Assembly: GCA_964513215.1 (NCBI GenBank)
Contig: CAZELU010000007.1
Span: forward strand, 1 to 59,908
Length of the DNA stretch: 59,908 nt
Origin: Casp-actino8 sp964513215
Lineage (GTDB): Bacteria; Actinomycetota; Acidimicrobiia; Acidimicrobiales; Ilumatobacteraceae
Direction: 5' to 3'
Position numbers and translations under genes: made by a program. The notes below the pieces were generated by a model. That model did no database searches. It was given only the letters and a program-made list of their open reading frames with translations, and was not told where the DNA came from. This document shows, piece by piece, positions 53,832 to 59,908 of this stretch (positions are counted from its first letter, which is position 1; the number at the start of each line of letters is the position of its first letter).

Positions 53832-54338
53832 TCAGCGCAGTTCGTGGGCTCGGAGAATCAGGGCCCGTGCCGACGAATCGAGTTGGTGTCCAGCCAACTT
53901 CTCGGCGACCATGATCGCCTCGGTCGGGTCGTCGACCAGACCCGACCAGCGGATGAAGGCGCCCATCGCACCCATGATGCGATCGCCGACTTCTTCGCCG
54001 TGCACGATCACCTTTGTCTTCTTGGCCAGATGGCTCTTGAGTTCGACGAACAGCGACTTGGCCCATTCGTCGACGGCGTCGTTGGAGAACGGCCGGTGGC
54101 TGTGCGACACGTTCATCTCCACGTAGTTATGGAGATTGTGCGGTGCCGTGATGATGGACACCACGTGGCCGAAGCCGTTCTCACGAATCCAGATGATCTC
54201 TTCCTGACGCCGAACTCGTCGATGGTTGTCGCCGTAACCGCCCGGACGCTCGCACACCGCGAGTCGATCTTTCAGGATCCAGGTGAAGTTGCGCGGGGTG
54301 ATTCCCAACGCCCATTTTCCACGCAACTTCGGAGGCAC
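53832..54338 (-). CDS. dual-specificity-phosphatase-like protein lacking the catalytic Cys
   Basis: The 168-residue protein has the shape of a small cysteine phosphatase: PRNFTWILKDRLAVCERPGG, then EIIWIRENGFGHVVSII, and a VIVHGEEVGDRIMGAMGAFI segment. The HCX5R P-loop reads H113-GEEVGD-R120, with Gly in place of Cys. The codon is GGC; one base change (TGC) would give Cys. It is therefore predicted inactive, perhaps a phospho-peptide binder. I place its start at GTG 54338, 11 nt after the tilS stop; an ORF beginning at 54428 would overlap the end of tilS. Confidence 0.62.
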   Translation of the reverse strand: MPPKLRGKWALGITPRNFTWILKDRLAVCERPGGYGDNHRRVRRQEEIIWIRENGFGHVVSIITAPHNLHNYVEMNVSHSHRPFSNDAVDEWAKSLFVELKSHLAKKTKVIVHGEEVGDRIMGAMGAFIRWSGLVDDPTEAIMVAEKLAGHQLDSSARALILRAHELR

Positions 54339-54349
54339 GGGGATCGAAT

Positions 54350-55279
54350 CTAGTCGTGTTCGTCGGACCGTGTGAGAGAAAGGACCTGATTCCGACGACT
54401 GACCCGATGCCCTCCGGGAATCTCGCACGCAACCGCCTCACCACGAGCCACGGCCAGCACACGCTCGATGGTTGCCGCATCGGGTGGATGGGTCGTGGTG
54501 AGCCAACGTCGAACCGCCCGGCGCGCCAAAGCGGGTGGTGATGAAGTGAGTGCTCGTGCGTCGGTGGGGTCGATGTGCTCGGACAATGTGTCGAGCAGGT
54601 CGTTGTCGTCGGCGATCAACTTCGATTGTCGAGCGAGAACAGGAACCAGATCGCGACCCGACACCTCGTTCAAGTACGGGATCACCTCGTGCCGGACCCG
54701 ATTGCGGAGCAATGACGTGTCGGTATTCGTGGGGTCGGTGAAGGGGGTCCATCCCATCGCACGACACACCGCCTCGGTGTCGGCGCGTCGAAGTTCGAGC
54801 AACGGGTGGCCGACCTCACCGGATGGTCCGCCCGTCGGCCGAACGCCGATGAGTCCGGGCAGTCCGGCGCCACGGAGGAGATTGACGACCACGGTTTCGG
54901 CGAGGTCGTCGGCGGTGTGTCCGGTGAGCACATCATCCGGGAGACTGGCGTAACGGAGTTCGCGGGCCCGGGCCTCGAGATTGGGACCGGGCTCGACGCG
55001 AATGCTCACGGAACGGAACTCGGCACCGACGTCACGAGCGGCTGCGGCCACGCGACTCGCTTCGTCGGATGATCCGGGCCGTAATCCGTGATCGACATGG
55101 ATGGCCAGGGCGCACAAATTCGCCGCACGAGCCAGGGCGAGAAGAGCGAGGGAGTCGGCTCCACCCGAGACGGCACACGAGACCGACGAACCCGGTTCGG
55201 GGAACGAACACAGTTGGAGACACCGACGGATGTCGGGGTGACTCTGCCACTCGGTATCGAGCGGAGAGCCGATGGTCAG
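54350..55279 (-). CDS. tilS: tRNA(Ile)-lysidine synthetase
   Basis: TilS modifies tRNA-Ile so that it reads AUA. The protein has the PP-loop SSVSCAVSGGADSLALLALA (about residues 31-50), VTGHTADDLAETVV-like LTGHTADDLAETVVVNLLRG, and the TilS C-terminal region RRAVRRWLTTTHPPDAATIE. There is no in-frame ATG, GTG or TTG near the conserved start, only at 55408 and 55405, deep within the upstream small gene. The CTG at 55279 overlaps that gene's stop as CTGA, so I use it (309 residues); it is an unusual start and uncertain. Confidence 0.85.
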   Translation of the reverse strand: MTIGSPLDTEWQSHPDIRRCLQLCSFPEPGSSVSCAVSGGADSLALLALARAANLCALAIHVDHGLRPGSSDEASRVAAAARDVGAEFRSVSIRVEPGPNLEARARELRYASLPDDVLTGHTADDLAETVVVNLLRGAGLPGLIGVRPTGGPSGEVGHPLLELRRADTEAVCRAMGWTPFTDPTNTDTSLLRNRVRHEVIPYLNEVSGRDLVPVLARQSKLIADDNDLLDTLSEHIDPTDARALTSSPPALARRAVRRWLTTTHPPDAATIERVLAVARGEAVACEIPGGHRVSRRNQVLSLTRSDEHD

Positions 55280-55452
55280 CCTTCGGAGTGACCGCGCTGC
55301 TGGCGCTTGCCGGGGAAGCGCGTGGCGCTCACCTGCTTGATGTAGCCGGCGCCCATCGCCGCGACCGTGGCGACGCCGACGACCGAGAGAACCACACCGA
55401 TCCACCAATGCCAGACGTACGCAGCGACCATGGGGTCAGCGTAGCGAGACAT
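55276..55452 (-). CDS. 58-residue single-helix membrane protein
   Basis: A short ORF runs from ATG 55452 to TGA 55276-55278: MSRYADPMVAAYVWHWWIGV, VLSVVGVATVAAMGAGYIKQ, then a basic tail VSATRFPGKRQQRGHSEG. One membrane helix (about 18-37) is predicted. Its stop overlaps the proposed tilS CTG (CTGA). It starts after the anti-sigma gene and is unrecognised. Coding status rests on reading-frame composition and coupling to tilS. Confidence 0.6.
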   Translation of the reverse strand: MSRYADPMVAAYVWHWWIGVVLSVVGVATVAAMGAGYIKQVSATRFPGKRQQRGHSEG

Positions 55453-55499
55453 GGGGTGATCGGGCCACTCGCCCCCGCCGGCCGTCGATCACACGGGGC

Positions 55500-55739
55500 T
55501 CAGTCGGCGTCGAGATCGACGTTCAGACAGTCGCGTAGGCGTTGTTCGAGATCGGCCGGAATCGGCTCGGTGGCCGCTCGCGAGCGAATCCGGGCCTTGA
55601 GCGAGAACTCGAACTCCACGTGACCCTGGCAGTCGGGGCAGTCCCCCAGGTGTCGATCGATGTCACGACGGAGCTCGTCGTCGAGCATCTGATCGAGGTA
55701 CGCGTACAGCTGAGTAATGGTGTCGCGACAATCAGCCAT
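55500..55739 (-). CDS. RsrA-like zinc anti-sigma factor
   Basis: The 79-residue protein has the ZAS motif His30-x3-Cys34-x2-Cys37 (RDIDRHLGDCPDCQGHVEF) plus an upstream Cys4, as in RsrA-type redox-sensitive anti-sigma factors that release SigR/SigH on thiol oxidation. It lies 26 nt downstream of the sigma gene on the same strand. Confidence 0.85.
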   Translation of the reverse strand: MADCRDTITQLYAYLDQMLDDELRRDIDRHLGDCPDCQGHVEFEFSLKARIRSRAATEPIPADLEQRLRDCLNVDLDAD

Positions 55740-55765
55740 GGCTCATTCCTTCCGACATGTTGACA

Positions 55766-56338
55766 TCACTTCGCGTTGACATCGATCAACCCCCGCTCTT
55801 CGGCGAATTCGACCAGTGCTTTCTGCAGGGCCTTTCGTCCCCGGTGCAGACGGCTCATGACGGTTCCGATGGGAACATCGAGCATGTCGGCGATTTCTTG
55901 ATACGAGAAGTCCTGCACGTCGGCCAGGAGCACGGGTAAGAGATAGGCCTCGGGTAGGTCTTCGAGTGCTTGCTTCACTTCGTCGTCGGTGAAGAGATCG
56001 AAGATCTCGTCCTCCGCGCTGTGCATCTGAGTGTGGGCAGCCAACTCGGGAAGTCGCTTGTACAGATACAAGTCGTCCAGATCTCCCAACTCGGATTCGA
56101 GGGGTCGCGATTGTTTGGCGCGATACGAGTTGATGAAGGTGTTGGTGAGGATACGAAAGAGCCAGGCGCGCAGGTTGGTTCCGGTCTCGAACGAGTCGTA
56201 CGACCGGAAGGCTTTGAGCATCGTTTCTTGAACCAGATCCTCGGCGTCGGCCCGGTTACGTGTCATGCGCAGCGCGGTGCCGAAGAGTTGCGGGGCGAAT
56301 TGCATCGCCTCGTCGGCGAAATGCGATCGGTCAGCCAA
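55766..56338 (-). CDS. sigR: SigR/SigH-type sigma factor
   Basis: The 190-residue protein has region 2 (ADAEDLVQETMLKAFRSYDS and NLRAWLFRILTNTFINSYRA) and region 4 (ALEDLPEAYLLPVLLADVQD, QEIADMLDVPIGTVMSRLHR). The presence of the RsrA-like gene immediately downstream marks it as the oxidative/thiol stress SigR/SigH branch. Its start overlaps the MarR stop by 8 bp, so MarR-sigR-rsrA is one unit. Confidence 0.9.
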   Translation of the reverse strand: MADRSHFADEAMQFAPQLFGTALRMTRNRADAEDLVQETMLKAFRSYDSFETGTNLRAWLFRILTNTFINSYRAKQSRPLESELGDLDDLYLYKRLPELAAHTQMHSAEDEIFDLFTDDEVKQALEDLPEAYLLPVLLADVQDFSYQEIADMLDVPIGTVMSRLHRGRKALQKALVEFAEERGLIDVNAK

Positions 56339-56849
56339 TTCTTTCGACTCGCGACTCGTCGAGCTCGGTGACGAATTCGTCGAGAGCGTGAACGAACTTC
56401 TCGAAGCTCATCGCCAACTGCTCCCGTTCGTGCGGTTCGAAGCAGTTCATGATGAAGTGCATCGCACTCTGGCGCCGAGCCAACGCCTCGGCGTGACGAG
56501 AGCGGCCAGCGTCCGTCGCACACACGATGACGACTCGCTTGTCGTCGCGACTCTGAGTGCGGTGCGCGAGTCCGATGCGTTCGAGTCGTTGCACAGCGCG
56601 CGTGGCGGTGGACGGATCGACACGGAGTGCTTCGGCGAGGTCGCCCATGCGCCACCCGTCCTGCTGTACGAGGACGTCGAGTGTGTCCATCTGCCCGCTC
56701 TCGAGTGCGTCGTCACCGACGCCGAAGAAGTAATCGGCGAGGCTGCTCATGGACGCGCCACGACGAATCTCGCGCCAGGCGTGACCGACACGCAGAGCGA
56801 GATCACGATGCGACTGATCCTCGAGATCGAATGGCCGGGGGGTTGCCAT
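56331..56849 (-). CDS. MarR-family transcriptional regulator
   Basis: The 172-residue protein has the winged-helix core RMGDLAEALRVDPSTATRAV, then LAHRTQSRDDKRVVIVCATD, and C-terminal dimer helices. A Cys in VIVCAT and another near NCFEPHERE suggest possible redox sensing, but an OhrR-type N-terminal Cys is not evident. ATG 56849 is nine nt after a TACCCT -10 box that overlaps the divergent hydrolase promoter, so autoregulation is likely. Confidence 0.88.
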   Translation of the reverse strand: MATPRPFDLEDQSHRDLALRVGHAWREIRRGASMSSLADYFFGVGDDALESGQMDTLDVLVQQDGWRMGDLAEALRVDPSTATRAVQRLERIGLAHRTQSRDDKRVVIVCATDAGRSRHAEALARRQSAMHFIMNCFEPHEREQLAMSFEKFVHALDEFVTELDESRVERIG

Positions 56850-56857
56850 GGACTTTG

Positions 56858-56863
56858 TAGGGT
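56858..56863 (+). promoter_or_regulatory. leaderless -10 box for the alpha/beta hydrolase
   Basis: TAGGGT, seven nt (ACTGCCG) before GTG 56871. It overlaps the opposing box by five bases. Confidence 0.5.
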
Positions 56864-56864
56864 A
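56859..56864 (-). promoter_or_regulatory. -10 box for the marR operon
   Basis: TACCCT on the minus strand, nine nt (ACAAAGTCC) from ATG 56849. Confidence 0.45.
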
Positions 56865-56870
56865 CTGCCG

Positions 56871-57542
56871 GTGGAACCGCCCCTTCACGCCCTGGGTGTG
56901 ATTGCGTCGCAATCCGTGATGGTCACCCCGTCTCTACGCCATGTGGAGATGTTCACCATTCGCGGACTCGTGACGGTCTTGTGGCATCACGTTCCTGCTG
57001 GTCGCGAGGTACGACCGGCGGCAATCGTGGCGTGTGGCGGTGCGATGGGCGGTCTGCTCGGCCCCGCCGAAGGTCTGTATCAGGGGTTGGGGGATGTGTG
57101 GGCCGATCGTGGCGTGCCGGTCTTGCGCGTGACGTATCGACGCCCGAACGACATGGATGCGTGTTGTCTCGATGTGGCGGCCGCGGTGCAACTTGCATCC
57201 GATTCAGGGGCGCAACGCATCGTGGTGATGGGCCACTCGTTCGGTGGAGCCGTTGCCGTTCGTGTGGCGGTGGTGATGGACGAAGTGGCCGGCGTCGTCA
57301 CCTTCGCGACCCAGTCGGCGGGATGCGAAGTGGCACCCGGATTACGTGGTCGACCACTTCTGTTGTTCCATGGTGACAACGACGAGATCTTGCCGCTCGA
57401 TTCGAGTCGAATCGTCGCGGCCATGGCGGGGCACGGCGACGTCGAAGTGTGTGAAGGTGATGGGCATCTGCTGGCCAAGAGTGGCCGTCAGATGTGGGAT
57501 CGACTCGAAGTGTGGTTGCCCGAGGTTCTCGGACTCGACTAG
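56871..57542 (+). CDS. alpha/beta hydrolase (dienelactone-hydrolase-like)
   Basis: The 223-residue protein has a nucleophile motif VMGHSFGGAVAVRVAVVMDE (Ser), a catalytic-acid-like LFHGDNDEILPLDSS and a final His near EGDGHLLAKSG. Substrate unknown. The GTG at 56871 was chosen because a TAGGGT -10 box lies seven nt before it; the protein is divergent from marR and may be a target of that regulator. Confidence 0.8.
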   Translation: MEPPLHALGVIASQSVMVTPSLRHVEMFTIRGLVTVLWHHVPAGREVRPAAIVACGGAMGGLLGPAEGLYQGLGDVWADRGVPVLRVTYRRPNDMDACCLDVAAAVQLASDSGAQRIVVMGHSFGGAVAVRVAVVMDEVAGVVTFATQSAGCEVAPGLRGRPLLLFHGDNDEILPLDSSRIVAAMAGHGDVEVCEGDGHLLAKSGRQMWDRLEVWLPEVLGLD

Positions 57543-57543
57543 A

Positions 57544-58875
57544 TCAGGCCGTGCACGTGGCGTTGTTGCACCGCGTGACGCGCAACTTCGATCCGGTGGA
57601 AGCCGCGATGAGTGGACGGTCGTCGGCACCAATCGTGATGGACGTGGAACTCGACGCGGTGTTGTCGACGGGCGTGGTGACCGAGTTGGTGCAGCCGTGA
57701 TCGTCGCAGTGTGTGACCCACAGGGACGAGAAGTTCACGTCCACCAGGGAGATGATCGGGAACCCGTCGGAGCCGATCACGACTGACAAGTGATTGCCTT
57801 CCTGCCGGTCGTTCTCGACGGCGGTCGTCGTGGCCGATGTGCAGGCCACGTCGGCGCACTTGCTCACACGCAGACGAGCGTTCGAGAAATCCCAGTGACC
57901 GATCACAGCGAGTCCATCTGATCCGATAGCGATCGACGTCTCTTGACCAACGTCACCCTCGGAGTCGATGGTAGTGCTGGTGGCTTCGGTGCATTCGGTG
58001 TTGGAGCAGTGGGTGACTCGAAGGTCGTCATTGGTCTCGTCGCGGTGAGAGATGATGGCCAGGCCGTCTTCACCGATAGCGATCGAGGTGTACCAGCCGA
58101 CCTCGGCTGACTCGTCGACCGTGGTGCTGGTGGCTTCGGTGCATTCGGTGTTGGAGCAGTGGGTGACGCGAAGACTTCCGTTGGTGTTGTCGTGATGGCT
58201 GATGATGGCCAGGCCGTCGGAGCCGATTGCTATTGACGAGTCCCAGCCGACGTCTCCGTCAGTATCGACAGCGGTGGTGGTGGACGTCGTGCAATCAGCG
58301 GTGCTGCAGTGCGTCACTCGTAGATCGCCATTGGTGCGGTCCTGGTGGCTGATGATCGGCATACCGTCCGAGCCGATTGCCACTGACGAGTAGAGACCCA
58401 CTTCATTGCTGCTGTCCACGACGGTGGTGGTCGATTCACTGCAGTCGTCGGTCGTGCACTTGGTGACGAGTAGATCGCCGTTGGTGCGGTCCTGGTGGCT
58501 GACGACGGCCAGCCCATCGGATCCAATGCCGATGGACGGGTACCAGCCCAACTCGCCGTCAGTCGTCGCGTCGACACTCGTCGCGGCCGTGATTTCGGAG
58601 GGCGGTTGGCTGGTAGCGAAGTATTCCTCGGCGTTCACTCGCTGGCCATCGGGGAGGAGGCAGTAGGCAACCTGTTGGCCGTTCTCCTCGACGAGTTCGA
58701 TGGAACCACCCTTGGTGGCGCAGTACTGCTCGACCGGGCTGACCTCGGGGCTCGATGCTTCGGTGGAGGTCGTGACCTCAGTGGAAGAGGACGGGGTGCT
58801 TTCGTCATTGCCGCCACCACAGGCGGCAAGGAGCAGAGTGCTCACGGTGGCGGTGATGAGAAAGAACTTGCGCAT
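57544..58875 (-). CDS. lipoprotein with DUF333-like module and seven 50-residue repeats
   Basis: The 443-residue protein has a lipobox (FFLITATVSTLLLAACGGGN; Cys19), a Thr/Ser linker and a DUF333-like domain (VEQYCATKGGSIELVEENGQ, AYCLLPDGQRVNAEEYFATS). From residue 110 there are six 50-residue repeats and a shorter seventh (410-443). Each has IGSDGLAIISHxD, a short polar stretch, LRVTHCxxxxC and TTxVD. The Cys pairs (C-x4-C) could form disulfides. The repeat length and number suggest a seven-bladed beta-propeller. ATG 58875 was chosen; the ORF frame starts 11 codons earlier. Confidence 0.8.
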   Translation of the reverse strand: MRKFFLITATVSTLLLAACGGGNDESTPSSSTEVTTSTEASSPEVSPVEQYCATKGGSIELVEENGQQVAYCLLPDGQRVNAEEYFATSQPPSEITAATSVDATTDGELGWYPSIGIGSDGLAVVSHQDRTNGDLLVTKCTTDDCSESTTTVVDSSNEVGLYSSVAIGSDGMPIISHQDRTNGDLRVTHCSTADCTTSTTTAVDTDGDVGWDSSIAIGSDGLAIISHHDNTNGSLRVTHCSNTECTEATSTTVDESAEVGWYTSIAIGEDGLAIISHRDETNDDLRVTHCSNTECTEATSTTIDSEGDVGQETSIAIGSDGLAVIGHWDFSNARLRVSKCADVACTSATTTAVENDRQEGNHLSVVIGSDGFPIISLVDVNFSSLWVTHCDDHGCTNSVTTPVDNTASSSTSITIGADDRPLIAASTGSKLRVTRCNNATCTA

Positions 58876-58944
58876 GAGGACCTCGCACGAATCGTGTCGG
58901 CCCTCCAAGGTAGTCGGCGAGGTGCTCTGAACCCTTTCACCGTG

Positions 58945-59908
58945 TCAGGTGATCGCGGCCAGCGCATCGTCGATGATCGGGCCGAGGAGGCGGCTCCCGC
59001 TCGGCGTGAGATGGTGGTCGTCGCGGTAGATGATCGTGGTGTCGTGCGTGGGGCGGCATCGTTCGTCGTCACACAGGACTGCGAACGGATCGACGATCGA
59101 AACGTTGGAGTGCGTGCCGGCCACCGATCGCTCGGCTACCCGGGCCGAACGTGCGTATGCCTCGGCCTTGGCTCGCTCGACCGAACACTCGACGGGGCTG
59201 CGGCGGGTGAGGCAGTCGCTCGGCCATCGTTCGAGCTCGGGAACGTCGTGAACGATCACGAGCGGAATGCTGTGACCGGCCAGGGTCGTGGCGAGAAGGT
59301 CGAGGCCGTTCGTCCACACGGCGACTGCTTCATCGTCCGACGCGACTCTGCCGTTCACCTGGAGATCGGCCGAGCACATCGTGTCGGAGGCAAGGCCGTG
59401 TCCCGGGAAGTAGTAGCCGCTGCGTGCAGTGACGACGACAGCCTTCACATGGTCCGCATGGTCGACGATGTCGTCGAGCACGTCGCGAACCCACCACGTG
59501 CAGTCGTCGTACGTCGCGTCGCACACGAGCACCGTCGCCTCAGGCACGACCGGGCAGCGTGGTTGACTGGCGAGAACGAGACCCCAGCCGTGTCGGGTGG
59601 CGGAGTCGACGAACACCGGGGCGATCGACGCGGCGTGAGAATCACCGACCAACACAAGTGACGAGTTGCCGTCGACCAGACGACACGCAGGGTCGAACGG
59701 CATCGGCAGCACGTGGTCGGTACACGGCAGGTCGGGAACGACGCGACTGAGTTCGAGTTGGTCGAGATGTTGCGACCAGTCGATTTCGGTCGGAGCGGTG
59801 GTCGGTGTGCGGTTGTCGTCGATTGTGATGGGGGTCATTGTCTCCACAACAGTGGTTGAGACGGGATCGCTCGGTAGAGCCCGTAGTTGTCGTGGCATCG
59901 TTGCCGTG
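58945..59908 (-). CDS. SGNH-domain acyltransferase, 5' end outside the window
   Basis: The frame is open to the right edge of the window, so the gene is probably incomplete. The visible 317+ residues show VLVGDSHAASIAPVFVDSAT (SGNH block I with the catalytic Ser) and IIYRDDHHLTPSGSRLLGPI (block V Asp-x-x-His). This is the extracytoplasmic SGNH domain found at the C-terminus of OafA/YrhL-like O-acyltransferases; the membrane part would lie upstream, outside the window. No ribosome-binding site can be judged at the in-frame ATG 59898. Confidence 0.75.
   Translation of the reverse strand, partial: TATMPRQLRALPSDPVSTTVVETMTPITIDDNRTPTTAPTEIDWSQHLDQLELSRVVPDLPCTDHVLPMPFDPACRLVDGNSSLVLVGDSHAASIAPVFVDSATRHGWGLVLASQPRCPVVPEATVLVCDATYDDCTWWVRDVLDDIVDHADHVKAVVVTARSGYYFPGHGLASDTMCSADLQVNGRVASDDEAVAVWTNGLDLLATTLAGHSIPLVIVHDVPELERWPSDCLTRRSPVECSVERAKAEAYARSARVAERSVAGTHSNVSIVDPFAVLCDDERCRPTHDTTIIYRDDHHLTPSGSRLLGPIIDDALAAIT

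Noticed and set aside
53832..54428. 198-residue form of the pseudophosphatase starting at 54428
   Set aside because: Its first 30 residues overlap the tilS 3' end in another frame and are not conserved in appearance; GTG 54338 was preferred.
57544..58548. 150-bp direct DNA repeats considered as a CRISPR-like or mobile repeat array
   Set aside because: The period is a multiple of three and codes for a repeated protein unit in frame; there are no spacers.

Overview
The window is a chromosomal origin region from a GC-rich actinobacterium. The gene order dnaN-recF-dciA-gyrB-gyrA, rpmH-rnpA-yidD-yidC-jag-rsmG-parA-parB, trxB-trxA-cwlM and rpsF-ssb-rpsR-rplI-dnaB is typical of Actinomycetota, and so are the DUF3566, DUF5318, DUF6049 and CwlM families and the RsrA-like anti-sigma factor. 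Several mycobacterial hallmarks are missing: there is no murJ next to the kinase/sigma unit and no pknA/pknB/fha cluster. Together with the Tad locus and the short proteins, this suggests Acidimicrobiia (Ilumatobacter-like), but that is an inference and not a sequence match. I saw no rRNA or tRNA gene, CRISPR array, insertion sequence or prophage.

Layout. 1-9.5 kb (minus strand): a partial DUF3566 membrane protein, a TadE-like small protein, gyrA, gyrB, dciA, recF, dnaN, a 264-bp probable oriC and dnaA. 9.5-14.8 kb (plus strand): a second DnaA-box cluster, then rpmH, rnpA, yidD, yidC, jag, rsmG, two palindromic parS-like sites, parA and parB. 15-21.4 kb (minus): cwlM, trxA, trxB, a small membrane protein, an anti-sigma factor, an ECF sigma factor, a Ser/Thr kinase and DegV. 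21.4-27.9 kb: DUF6049 and GNAT genes on the minus strand, and on the plus strand an HDAC-like deacetylase, a CCA-adding-type nucleotidyltransferase, DUF5318 and a membrane protein. 28-31.4 kb (plus): rpsF, ssb, rpsR, rplI and dnaB. 31.4-36.8 kb: mixed housekeeping genes, including VOC and HD-domain proteins, rmuC, coaA and map. 36.9-44.5 kb (plus): a compact Tad pilus locus (cpaB, a P-loop-less cpaE, cpaF, tadB, tadC, Flp-like, TadE, TadE, TadG-like) ending in a membrane-anchored BTAD-type protein. 44.5-49.8 kb (minus): a small coiled-coil protein, radA, a LppM-like lipoprotein and clpC. 49.9-59.9 kb: a polyprenyl synthase, an FAD oxidoreductase/hydrolase/epimerase operon, a predicted pseudophosphatase, tilS, a MarR/SigR/RsrA-type operon, an alpha/beta hydrolase, a seven-repeat propeller lipoprotein and a truncated SGNH acyltransferase.

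How the genes work together. The first 15 kb carries initiation, the sliding clamp, helicase loading, supercoiling and origin segregation. The kinase, sigma, anti-sigma, thioredoxin and CwlM-like genes look like one envelope-stress/redox unit. Most adjacent genes overlap by 1 or 4 bases (TGATG, ATGA, GTGA), so translational coupling is widespread.

The most noteworthy observations are: (i) at least 15 genes have a TANNNT-like -10 box ending 6-8 nt before the start codon, which predicts leaderless mRNAs, and two divergent pairs share overlapping -10 boxes; (ii) a lipoprotein with a DUF333-like module and seven 50-residue repeats, with a probable Velcro-type propeller closure; (iii) an HCX5R phosphatase-like protein whose catalytic Cys position is Gly; (iv) a kinase with intact catalytic residues carrying the extracellular domain that mycobacteria attach to MviN; (v) an internal strong ribosome-binding site inside jag; (vi) a Tad locus with a P-loop-less CpaE and a membrane-tethered regulator.
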